Below, one piece after another: positions 46,406 to 56,300 of a stretch of 64,000 nucleotides of DNA. Below the pieces are notes generated by a model, which saw only the letters and a list, made by a program, of their open reading frames with translations, was not told where the DNA came from and searched no databases. This DNA is from Mucidula mucida. Lineage: Eukaryota; Basidiomycota; Agaricomycetes; Agaricales; Physalacriaceae. Numbering within the stretch: position 1 is the first letter of the stretch; every line of letters starts with the position of its first letter. The stretch is taken from contig JADNYV010000117.1 in NCBI GenBank assembly GCA_015501055.1, positions 50,512 to 114,511 of the forward strand, given 5' to 3'. Position numbers and translations under genes: made by a program.

Positions 46406-46951
46406 ATGGCGTCACCCTTCTTCTTTGTCAAAAAGAAGGACGGAAGCCTTGGCCAGTCAGGATTATCGGAAGTTGAACGACATGACAATCAAGAACCATA
46501 CCCCTTGCCGTTGATTCAGGAGCTTATCGACAAGTTGAAGGGAGCAAAGGTTTTCACAAAGATGGATGTCCGATGGGGTTACAATAACATCCGGATCAAA
46601 GAAGGTGATGAGTGGAAAGCGGCGTTTAGAACAAACCGAGGCCTGTTCGAGCCCTCAGTCATGTTCTTCGGACTTACAAACTCGCCGGCAACGTTCCAAT
46701 CGTTCATGAATCACATTCTGAAGGAGTTGATCGATGAAGGACATGTTATAGTTTACTTAGACGACATACTTATTTTTACGAACACATTGGAAGAACATAG
46801 GCATATTGTACGACAAGTACTAGAGATATTGCGAGTAAATAAGTTGTATTTAAAACCCGAGAAATGTAGTTTTGAGGCACATACTGTAGATTACTTGGGA
46901 GTTATTGTTGGAGGAGGAGAAGTGAAGATGGATCCGGCAAAAGTGCCGTAG
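46406..46951 (+). pseudogene. Gypsy reverse transcriptase fragment
   Basis: 182-codon frame with the RT motifs [40 protein letters not shown] and the catalytic YLDD ([11 protein letters not shown]). It stops at 46951, where the frame shifts before RNase H. Upstream frames are interrupted. Confidence 0.88.
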
Positions 46952-47248
46952 TGAAGGAATGGAAGGAGCCGACGAAGAAGAAGGAAGTACAGTCATTCTG
47001 GGCTTCTGCAACTTCTACCGACTTTCATCCGGGGATTTGCGGGGTAGCGAAGCCATTGACATCGCTAACCGGGAAGGGCGAATGGGTTTGGGGAGGAGCA
47101 GCATGAGGCGTTTGAGGAGTTGAAACGAAGATGACGGAAGAACCCGTTCTGATTGTACCACGCGACAACGGCAAGTTTCGAGTCGAGGCAGATCCTCGAA
47201 CTATGCAACGGGGCTGTTCTTCCCAGTTTGTGAAGGAAATGGAGACCA

Positions 47249-49231
47249 GTGGCTTTCCGATCTCGCGCGCTGAATGAAGTGAACGCAATTATGAGATCTA
47301 CGACAAAGAATGATGGCATCATGGACTCAATTGATGACTGGAGGCAGTATCTTCTAGGAGCAACGGAGACGGTGGAGGTGTTTACCGATCATCAAAACCT
47401 CCAGTACTTCCGGAAGCCACAGAAGTTAAATCGGAGGCAGGCGAGATGGGTTACGGAGTTAGCGGAGTATGACATACAGATGATTCACAAGCCGGGCAAG
47501 ACGATGGGGAAAGCTGATGCCTTGTCAAGGATGACAGGCCTTGAGAAGGGGGAAAAAGATAATGAAAACGTTGTTTTGCTCAAGCCGGAGTTTTTTATTT
47601 CACAAATTCAATTCTCTTTACATACAGTAGATACACCAGAGGACAAATTACTTAACAAAATTAAACAAAGAAAAGGAAACAAAGACAGATACATACAAAA
47701 AGCATTAGAAAACAAAGAAAAAGGATGGGAAGAGAAGGAAAATGGACTTATTATATGGAAGGATCGTATTTACATACCGAAGGACAAGGAATTGCGGGGA
47801 AGAGTTATTGGAATGCACCATGACGCACAGCTTGCAGGGCATCCGGGACGATACAAGACTCTCGAGTTGATTACACGCACCTATTGGTGGCCAGGAATCA
47901 GCCGAGACGTCCGGGAATACGTGGAAGGGTGTCAAAAATGCCAGGTCACCAAGTCACATTGCACGAAGCCGGCTGCACCTCTTCATCCTATTGATGTGCC
48001 AAGCGAGCCATGGGAGATAGTAGGGACGGACATGATTGGAGAGCTGCCGGAATCGGGAGGATACAACGCAATCAGCACGTTTGTGGACCATTTCACAAAG
48101 CGATTACGCATCATACCGACACACACCACTCTGACGTCAGAAGGCATGGCCCGCATCTACCGAGATCGCATTTTCCCCATACATGGGATACCACGCCAGA
48201 TGATACATGATCGCGGTCCACAATACCACTCGCGTTTTATGAAGGAGTTGTACCGGTTGTTGGGCATACAAGGAAACTTTACAACGGCGTATCATCCACA
48301 GGCAAATGGGCAGACGGAACGGCTGAACCAAGAGATAGAACATTTCTTACGGTTATTTGTCAACTACCATCAGAACGACTGGCACAAATGGCTACCCTCT
48401 GCCGAATTTGTTTACAATGATTGGGTACACTCGGCAACCAAAGTCACTCCGTTCTTCGCAGACATGGGCAGACACCCCTACAAAGGCACCGCCCCGAGAA
48501 CAGCATTGAGAAATGAGCCTGCGCAGGAGTTTGCCGACGGCATGAGGAAAACATGGGACGAAGTGGGGTCGGCATTGAAGATGGCCAAAGAGGATATGAA
48601 ACGGTTTTATGACAGGAAACGGACAGAGGCAGTGGAGTACAAGAAGGGCGACAAAGTATGGCTGGAAGGGACGAATCTCAGCACGGACCGACCAATGAAG
48701 AAGCTTGATGACAAACGCTTCGGGCCGTTCAAAGTGATCAAGAAAGTCGGGACGAGCTCTTACAAGCTCCAGATTCCTCACACGTGGAAAAGCATCCATC
48801 CTGTGTTCAATGAGGCCCTGTTGACGCCTTACCACGAGCCCCAATTTCCAACACAACCCCGAGACACGCGTCCACCACCTGTGCTGGAAGGAGCCGAACC
48901 GGAATGGGAGGTTGAGAAAGTGGTTAATTCCCGAAAGTACCGCGGGGGTTTTCAATACAAGGTTCACTGGAAGGGTTATGGCACACACGAGCAGACATGG
49001 GAACCGGCATGCAATCTCAAAAATGCCGACGAAGCTATCAGCGATTTCCACCAACAATATCCGAACAAGCCGAAGCCACCCGCGCTTGCTCGCATTGAAG
49101 TCCCCATGTCGCAATTTCCATCACATCTATTCCGACCCATGCCACCGCCTGACACCGAACCCCTTGACGTCACACTACCCTCTGCGGCCCTCATGGAGCG
49201 ACTCTGGCGCAGAATGGAACTTGCGCCTTGA
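47249..49231 (+). CDS. Gypsy RNase H (partial), integrase and chromodomain
   Basis: 660-codon open frame. Residues about 30-95 are the end of RNase H (VEVFTDHQNLQYF, GKADALSRM). An HHCC zinc-binding module follows (HHDAQLAGHPGRY ... CQKCQ), then the integrase catalytic Asp, Asp and Glu (GTDMIGELP; IHDRGPQY; QTERLNQEIE). After a GPF/Y-like region (KRFGPFKVIKKVG) comes a chromodomain (about 550-605, WEVEKVVNSRKYRGG, YKVHWKGYG, TWEP). The chromodomain would bind methylated histone tails and direct insertion to heterochromatin. This part of pol is intact, unlike the rest. Confidence 0.92.
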   Translation: MAFRSRALNEVNAIMRSTTKNDGIMDSIDDWRQYLLGATETVEVFTDHQNLQYFRKPQKLNRRQARWVTELAEYDIQMIHKPGKTMGKADALSRMTGLEKGEKDNENVVLLKPEFFISQIQFSLHTVDTPEDKLLNKIKQRKGNKDRYIQKALENKEKGWEEKENGLIIWKDRIYIPKDKELRGRVIGMHHDAQLAGHPGRYKTLELITRTYWWPGISRDVREYVEGCQKCQVTKSHCTKPAAPLHPIDVPSEPWEIVGTDMIGELPESGGYNAISTFVDHFTKRLRIIPTHTTLTSEGMARIYRDRIFPIHGIPRQMIHDRGPQYHSRFMKELYRLLGIQGNFTTAYHPQANGQTERLNQEIEHFLRLFVNYHQNDWHKWLPSAEFVYNDWVHSATKVTPFFADMGRHPYKGTAPRTALRNEPAQEFADGMRKTWDEVGSALKMAKEDMKRFYDRKRTEAVEYKKGDKVWLEGTNLSTDRPMKKLDDKRFGPFKVIKKVGTSSYKLQIPHTWKSIHPVFNEALLTPYHEPQFPTQPRDTRPPPVLEGAEPEWEVEKVVNSRKYRGGFQYKVHWKGYGTHEQTWEPACNLKNADEAISDFHQQYPNKPKPPALARIEVPMSQFPSHLFRPMPPPDTEPLDVTLPSAALMERLWRRMELAP

Positions 49232-49242
49232 GGAGGGGGTGA
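49230..49242 (+). other. Polypurine tract
   Basis: GAGGAGGGGGTGA directly before the 3' LTR, the expected start site of plus-strand DNA synthesis. Confidence 0.75.
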
Positions 49243-49769
49243 TGTTATGAATCACCATATTTTCACATTTTCAATCTTATCATATCTTATCGGGGACTTG
49301 TCTTATCAACCAATGGACTGTTTCATCATCTGTTTCGTCACCGATCATACTCCTTTTCATTACCGAAGCCGTACTCATGTCGGACACACACCCAACACAT
49401 GGATGACATCATACATGCCGATACCTCATGGACTCCCTATTGTATACACACCGCCGACACTCGTAGCACACATGGTTGTTTCAGTATTATTACTTACATG
49501 CAGTTACCACTCGTATTTAATGGTTTCACGGACTAGTAGCATACAACACTGGGTCAAGGGCGTGGAGCATCCCTAGTGGAAACGCGTATGGACAAGGAGT
49601 CTCAAACACAGACTTACTAGTATATAAGCAGTAGTGTAGTATCATTGTACTTTAGTTCCGATCTCGTTTATACACCTGGCCTAGCCTAGTCTTACGAACG
49701 CGAACGTTTTCTTCCTTAGTTCTCGCTGTGGTACCTGGTTGAGTCTCGGGGCTTAGTCAGTCGCTAACA
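49243..49769 (+). repeat. 3' LTR
   Basis: 527 bp, same sequence as the 5' LTR apart from one noticed base. Preceded by a purine-rich tract. Confidence 0.93.
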
Positions 49770-50601
49770 AACAACCTCTGAAGTCCAACGCGCAACATCC
49801 TTTGGCGTACCCCCAATGCACGCTATCATCCGGCGCTTGCGATCCACTAAGGGAATACTGCCTTGGCCATTCTTGTAGCAAAGATGACGCCACCCAGGCT
49901 GAGCACAAAGGGTATCCGCGTCGCGCTTATCCTTGACATAGGATCTGCGCAGACCTCCGAAGCCGGTAGAGTTGACTGGGAGATTCTGGGAATCAATATC
50001 GAACTCAAGGACATTGGCCATCGCGTCTGCGACATGACGCTTGGTTGAGTCTTTCTGACAATTGCCGGTTTCTTCATGCGCACGGTGTTTCTTTGCTGCC
50101 CGTCGGCGATGTGATCCGTTTTGGCGCGCCTCCTTGCCACGGAGAGGTGGTGAGGCAAGGGAGGCATCTGGACATAAGGGATCCGGGTCTAATGGTATGG
50201 AATTTGCCAAGGAAAAAGACGGTGAGGGTGGTGGGGGTGTGAGAGGCGAGAGGGGGGGGAGGGCACAAGCGTTGCTGGAATGTTCAGCGGAGGAGGTTGG
50301 GCGCGTATGCGCGTGGTAGTATCGTCGGCACCGGTGCATGTGTGGCATGGGGGGTGCTAAGGGGCCGTGAATAAGTATGAGAAACTCAGGCCAAAAAAAT
50401 ACGCACGAGATCTGCAATCTGGGGTTCATCCTCTGCCTCACTCTCCAATTCCTCGTTGGCCTCCTCCGCGTCTACGTCGTCCATTGCATCGAGTTCCGCG
50501 AATCGAGCGTGTAACAGATCCCCAGCGTTGACATTACAAACAAGCGGCGCGCCTAAAGTAAAAGGGCTGAAGATGATTCCGGCGCGTGTTGTTTGAGTCA
50601 T

Positions 50602-51329
50602 CTGAAAGGTAGAACATCAGAGACTAGAAATACGAGAGAGCGCAGATCAAGAGAACAAATGAGGGCATAAAGGGCTCTCACCAGCATCGTGCACTGGCGC
50701 GTCCCATGGTGGAGTTGACAGACCCAGCACGCGACGTTGGTGGAGCGATCGAAAAGATAAAGAAAAGAAAGAAGAAAAAGAAAAAACGCGTACCGATGTG
50801 TGCTAGGACACCAATGGTCTTACGAATGGTGGCGGTAAGGTGTTCAGAGGTGGTAAACAAACTCACGTGCAGATAAGCCCGTATTTGGGCAATGCGCACG
50901 GACCAAACAACTTCTTAAGATAACAGACTCTGGAACCAATTTTGCACTTCAATTAGTACTACGGAAGCGGGACTACATATGATAAGTAGAGCGATACATA
51001 TGTTAATAAGTGAATATAAGAAACAACAAAAAAGCATGGTGCCTGGATAAACCCCTGTAAAAAGTTGTGACCTCTTTACAGTGGCGTATCCAATTAAGCC
51101 CTAACCCTAAGGCAGTGCTCCTCGATCCCCGCTAAAAAGGACGACCAAGAATGTTGAGTAACTTGACTTACTGGCGTGTCGGCCCCAAATCGTAACAGCG
51201 CGAAGCGGCAGCTGAGACTAACATGGTGAGTGAGATAGCTAGGCCGACGACTGGGAGAAGACTTACTCGACTCGGAGAGAACGAGAACACAACCTCATTC
51301 GACAAGACAATGCTGGCGTGTTCGAGTAC
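50602..51329. other. Transposon interior between TET/JBP and P0 fragment
   Basis: Contains the presumed promoter of the TET/JBP gene and an A/T-rich tract at 50,752-50,785 (GAAAAGATAAAGAAAAG-like). No gene supported. The string CCTAACCCTAA near 51,100 is not a telomere repeat array. Confidence 0.4.
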
Positions 51330-52038
51330 GATGGTGGGGTAGTTGAGAGTCAAGGAGATGGCGGGAACAGTCTTGATTCTGGAGACAAAATGGTCAATGA
51401 GCGCCTGCTCGTCAACGTCAAGAACCGAAGGAGGGAAGGCATTTCCGTTATCGAAGATCTGGACGACAGTCATTCCGTATGTCAACGGGAAGATGTTCAG
51501 CATGTTGAGAAGTATGGCCTCGGATGTGCCGACACGTGTACCAACGACAACAACCTTGACGTCGGAGATGATTTCGATGGTATCACCCGTGGTGGGGATA
51601 CCAAGAGCCTGGAAGAAGGACGTCTTTCAGGGCTCCATACCAGTGTTTCCAGCGGGAACAGTCACGTCCTTGGGTGCGAATGCTCCAGCATGAGCTGGGG
51701 CTGCGACCTTGTTGGCGGTGATGAGGTCACGGAGCTCTTTGAGGTCGCCGGATGTGAAGACGAATCGATGTTTCCCTTGATATGGGGAGGAGACAGATCG
51801 GAGGGCAGGGCGAACCATGGTGTTCTTTCCCATTAACACAACACCCTTGCCACGGAGAGCGACACAAATCTGATGCATCTAATTCGATCCAACATTGTCG
51901 ACGTTGACGATGAAGATGGAGGCCGCAAAATAATTAGTTTAAGATCACGCAAAATCGCCTGGAAAGTGCACCGAATTTGGCCAAAAGGTCCTTGAGCGTT
52001 TCAAAGTAGAGTTCCTTCTCTGCGCGAGATGCTCCCAT
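51330..52038 (-). pseudogene. Ribosomal protein P0 (uL10) fragment captured in transposon
   Basis: Minus-strand pieces match the ubiquitous 60S stalk protein P0: start MGASRAEKELYFETLKDLLAKF, then IFIVNVDNVGSN and [55 protein letters not shown], then MLNIFPLTYGMTVVQIFDNG and ALIDHFVS. Stops replace residues in VGSN*MHQ (CAG to TAG) and GMEP*KTS. Between AKF and IFIV a roughly 46-nt insertion looks like a retained, decayed intron, so the copy was taken from genomic DNA and not from mRNA. The C-terminal stalk part is missing. A working P0 gene must lie elsewhere. Confidence 0.85.
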
Positions 52039-52523
52039 TTTGTATATCTAAACACACAGTAATAGTACAGCCTCCGGGAACCTCTGTATTATCGTCAGCG
52101 TCGTTCACATCTCGCAATCTGTCGAGCTCACCATTTGTGTTACATGTGTTGAAGGCGTTTGAAGGGAAGAGAGAAAGCGTGCGAGGAAGAAATATCTTGA
52201 TTATCAATATAGGTTTAAGCAGTGCAGATGGCCTAAAACCTCGTCTCTATCTCAATCCTCATCCTCAGCGTGTTCATTAGCTCCGTCGCTGGCGTCCAAA
52301 TAGAAATTGTTGGCACGCTCCTCGCTGTTCGCCTCGTTGTTGTTCACCTCTCCCTTTGCGGCACGATCTCGCCGCCACTTCTTGGCGGTATTATTTTGTT
52401 GGACGACACATCTATCGGAGGCTGAGTACGTCTCCGGGTGCTGGAGTTGGCCATTCCGGGTAATGCGACAAGGATTGTCTCTGCAGGAATTAATGAGCTG
52501 GATCCCGAGGCAACCAAGAAGAC
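52039..52523. other. Transposon interior, no clear gene
   Basis: A minus-strand frame (52252-52527) rich in Asn, Glu and Arg could be a continuation of the Arg-rich ORF upstream, but no splice link is convincing. Confidence 0.35.
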
Positions 52524-52883
52524 TCATGCGTGTTGACGACGTTCGCTGGCAGCACGGCGTTCATTGGCATGAGAGGAACAATAGTGAGCGTTGTGCTGGA
52601 GACGTTGCTGATGGCGTGCTTGCTGCTCCTTCGCGGGAAGAGTTTTGACCTTGGCTCGGTGACTGCGTTGCTATTTCAGTTAAGCACGTATAAATGGAGA
52701 GGCAACGCACCGTCTCATAGCTTCTGCTGAACGCAAATTACACTTCTCCCGATTGCGCTCGCGGTACTCCAGCTTGCTGGCATTCGCCTTTTCCACCAGT
52801 GTCCGCCCTTCGGATTTCCGATGAGCTTCCTCCGGGCTGTGTCTGGCAGTATCTGTAGGTCCTGAAGAACGAGTCCTGGCCAT
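52524..52883 (-). CDS. Small Arg/Glu-rich protein in transposon
   Basis: Two exons, 52883-52711 and 52662-52524 (48-nt GT-AG intron), 103 residues. The first exon ends in a basic helical pattern (YRERNREKCNLRSAEAMRR), and splicing continues the same style (RAKVKTLPAKEQQARHQQRL). Such charged helical segments are common in proteins next to Agaricomycete transposons. No catalytic motif is seen; DNA binding is possible. Confidence 0.5.
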
Positions 52884-53314
52884 GGTAGCGGCGTGGGATG
52901 GGGTGGTTGGCGGCGATGAGATGACGGGTACGTTGATGATGGTGGTTGAAGGTAAAGTTGTCAATAATCGTGATCGGCTCCTTAATCCACCATAGCTCAT
53001 ACTTTACAGCACTCACTTCACACCACTTGACCAGCCGTTGAACAACACCAATACAGTCGAATTCTATTTTAAATCAAGCACTCAATTTCTTTTGCAGTCT
53101 ACCTCAATACTAAATGCAGGCAACACGGTGCAAGTTTGTTACGTGCCAAGTTAACGATCAACTGGCAGCGTCTTAACGATCCTTCGCTACTCAACTTCGA
53201 ACTTGTTCACGGGGTGAAGCATGGACATTTTAAAAGGTATAAAGCATATAACATTTCAGATAATATCATGGTAATAAAGGTTTGTATGTCTCCCACAGAT
53301 GAAGAGATAAGTAA
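52884..53314. other. Spacer between Arg-rich ORF and transposase
   Basis: No supported gene. Probably the 5' region of the small ORF and the 3' end of the transposase gene. Confidence 0.4.
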
Positions 53315-56300
53315 TTAAGACCGTTGCCAGTGTGCACCTGCATACCAGCAGCTTGGTTGGATGGTACGCCCACGCTTGCTGACGATGGGAAGTTCTAGCA
53401 CGGCCTCGGGCTCAATGTCGTCGCCCTTCTCTGTGCGCACGATATCTTCATGGTCCGTCTCGGCAACTCCAGTACACATTACTATACCGTCCTCTGAGAT
53501 ATCGAACCCGTCAATCTCTCCACCAGATGCCTCAACAATGTCGGCAACAACATCAAGAGGGATATCGCTATCGTCTTCGGGTGATTGGTCGGAAAAGGCT
53601 TCCTCTTTGCCGAGGTCCTTAACATCTGGAAGACGCGACTTGGATAACTTCGCAAACAGAACAGGGTTTGTCTCGGGAAGATCAGCGAGGAGTTCCAGGG
53701 TGGATGGGGAGGTGAGGGAGGCTTGCGAACAGTTAAGCTCCCCTACACGACAAAGTTCAAATGCCTAAACTGGATGAGTGAACAACTCAAAGAGGAATTG
53801 TGGACGGCTGACCTTCTAGATGAGTTCACGGTTGCTCGTATCGTGAACGGCAGCTACAATCCAACCAAGAGAACGGTTACAAAGCGTACCGATGCTGGTA
53901 TCCAGCTTCATGACCACGTCCGGATCTTTCTCAAGCTGCTCGGAGACTTCCTTGACCATGTCACGATGACATGCGCGCTTGATAGAGAGCTTCATGACGT
54001 GTTGTAACCCAACATCCAGAGGCTGCCATACACCCGTGCAGTTTGCTGGAACAAAGAGAACGATAATCCGGGGATGATTGGTGCGCATCCAAGTCATGAA
54101 GTCTTCCGACTTGTGCACACTCCAACAATCAATTTTCCAGATGGAAAACTGCGACTCCGGTAACCCGAGCTCCTTCTTGGTCGCATCCAGGTATGGGACA
54201 ATAATATTGTCGACAAGGTCGTGAATTGTCTCATGAGTAGACCAGTAAGTTTTAGATTTCGAAGGAAGGAGGCGAACACCAAGTTTTTGTGCTGCGGCGT
54301 ATGCGGGACAATCCTTGGAGGGAAGAGAGCCATCCTTCTGACCGTGATAGATAGCCTGCATGGGGAGGAGAACACCGCTTGCAGATATGGAAGGAACCAG
54401 AGTGAATGCGCGCTTCTCTTCGTGACCGGACGTCGGAACTTGTTTCGCCCCACGCTCAGACCATGTCGTGTTGGTACCTTGCTGATAAACGATTTGAGTC
54501 TGGTCGGTGTTGACCCGCAATCCACCGGGGATAGCGTAGTTTCGAATAAGATTCGCCTCGCGGAGGTATGCTTCCTGCAAGATTTCGTCGACATTGTCGG
54601 GGACCTTTTTTGCAGCCTTTGTCGCGCGGCGGTAGCTCCAGCCAAGATGTTGATCCATGAACTTTTTGACGAAAGCCTCAGAACAGCGAAAGGCTGAGCC
54701 ATCCGACTGTTTGATTTCGAACAGATGAGGCGCGTGGATATTGATGTATCCAATCATGATAGCCCGGACAGAGGTGACGGTGAGTGGCACACCAACAGAG
54801 CGCATTGCCTGAAGCCGTGTTTGAATTGCTTTACAGAGATCGGGGTATGCACTCTATGATAAGAGGGCAAGTTAGCACGGAAATCTGATTAGACATGTTT
54901 GCTTACCAATACGCCGGCTCGCGTGGTCTGGCCACCAGGTTGATTCCCTTGTTTTACTCGTGCTATCACCTTCTCACTCCACTTCGACTCGCCCTGTGAC
55001 TTTGCGATGGGGCAGATCCATTTTCCAACCACCTGAGGCGTCAACTGTGCAAAGTCTTTTGGATTGTCATGCTGCACCTGCTGCACGATGGCCAGAGGAC
55101 TCCAAGGACAACAGGTTTTGCGTGCGGCAGTATCGATTTGACGGAATAGAGCGGGTTGGGCCCAGTTGATACGGATAGCGTCCTTTTTGGAAGGTTGGTG
55201 TGTTCTTCCTGCGACCTTTTTTGATTGGCGACGGTTTTCGCGGAATTGGCGATGGGGCCGCAAGGTCTCAGCAACGTTAATGTCGAGATCATCGTCGGAT
55301 GCGGCATCATAGTCCTTGAGAGTATTGGGCCGCTACAGAAAACCTGGTGAGTATTAAAATGTCAAATTTACGCGTGCACTAACCTTCTTCTTGAAGTTTC
55401 CCTGGCGCGGTTCCCAACCACTCTCTACCTTCGCTTTTCGCTTCTTATCTCGAACCTTTTGCTGGCGGACATTTGCCATGTCTCGCTCCCTCTCCTTCTT
55501 CTTCTGCTCGCAAACCTGGTTCTCCACCATTAGCTTTTCCCGCTCCACCTTGGACAACTCCGTCGTATCCTTGACCTGTTTGCGTCATACCTCTTTTGGG
55601 ACCGTTGTCCAAAGTGAGGTAAGCTGGAATTTAAACGATCCATATGTCGGTAACGGTGCTGACGGTTGAACAGAGGTTCGTCCTGTTAGTGCACCTTCAA
55701 CAACTTCTTTCCCACTACCCTCGGGAACAGCATCCGTAACGTGGCTGTCAATCTCATCGTCACTCTCGTCATCGCTATCCGAATCATCGGAATCGTCGTC
55801 TTCGTTATCTGATGAGCCAACATTGGCCATGTGTGGCATATCCGAGTTGTCATGCTCGAACATGTCGTCCTCTAGGAATGGAGAAGGCGATGATGCAGGA
55901 ATGGAGCTCTGTGCTGAAGTGTGAGCAGGAGGCGAGGAGGCTGGAGGTGGCGAGGACATTGGCGGCGAAGCACGAGGAGAGGATGCCGACAGGAAGCCTA
56001 AGGCTGGGAGTGGGATTAATGGATTGGCAACCGACGCCACATGCTTTTTTACAGGGCTGGGGTTAATATTGGGGGTGTCAACATTGTATAGCGGGCGCTT
56101 CATGGTACGAGTTGAGGAGCCCGGCGAGTTTTCTTCGTTTTCTTTCATGGACAATGAAAATCTAAACATGAAGTCTCCGCTAGGTGCAGAGCTCGTGCTG
56201 GGAGTTGTAAACAAATCGTCGAACAGACCATCTTCACCGTCGAAAATGCCTGCCTCTTCCGTATCTGAGGGATATTCATCAAGTGCCATCTGGAAGAGAA

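Larger units (their letters stand above)
44101..49769 (+). mobile_element. Ty3/Gypsy chromodomain retrotransposon, 5,669 bp
   Basis: Two 527-bp LTRs (44101-44627 and 49243-49769) start TGTTA and end TAACA; I see only one difference between them (T/C near 44,604 / 49,746), meaning a very recent insertion. Flanks are AACGA (44096-44100) and AACAA (49770-49774), a 5-bp target duplication with one change. The internal order is gag remnant, protease, reverse transcriptase, RNase H, integrase, chromodomain, which places it among fungal chromoviruses. Most of gag is missing and the first half of pol has stops and frameshifts. Confidence 0.93.
43254..50601 (-). pseudogene. TET/JBP family dioxygenase, split by a Gypsy insertion
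   Basis: Removing the retrotransposon and one copy of its 5-bp duplication leaves four exons (50601-50403; 50356-49775 plus 44100-43970; 43922-43826; 43774-43254) with an uninterrupted frame of 509 residues. The C-terminal part is the fungal TET/JBP double-stranded beta-helix: HxD at H389/D391 (DPHADSAN), WCGIT, GGQLVLWDLKLVI, PSALLVHSN with the distal His H442, and ERRYSMTQY with the 2-oxoglutarate Arg at 452-453. Upstream, RKRRMIACIGG, HKRGPFAA, GVSHGGGEKRPG and NPAVQRASGF are also typical. The family oxidises 5-methylcytosine (or thymine) in DNA in the nucleus. Fungal members are known to travel with transposons. The N-terminal 200 residues are acidic, then Pro/Ser-rich, and the start codon is less certain. 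The insertion inactivates this copy. Confidence 0.88.

Noticed and set aside
48392..49114. 240-codon minus-strand ORF
   Set aside because: Shadow of the Gypsy integrase-chromodomain frame.
51100..51113. CCCTAACCCTAA-like string as telomere repeat
   Set aside because: Only two units inside a transposon; no array.
54221..54697. 158-codon plus-strand ORF
   Set aside because: Antisense shadow of the DDE core.
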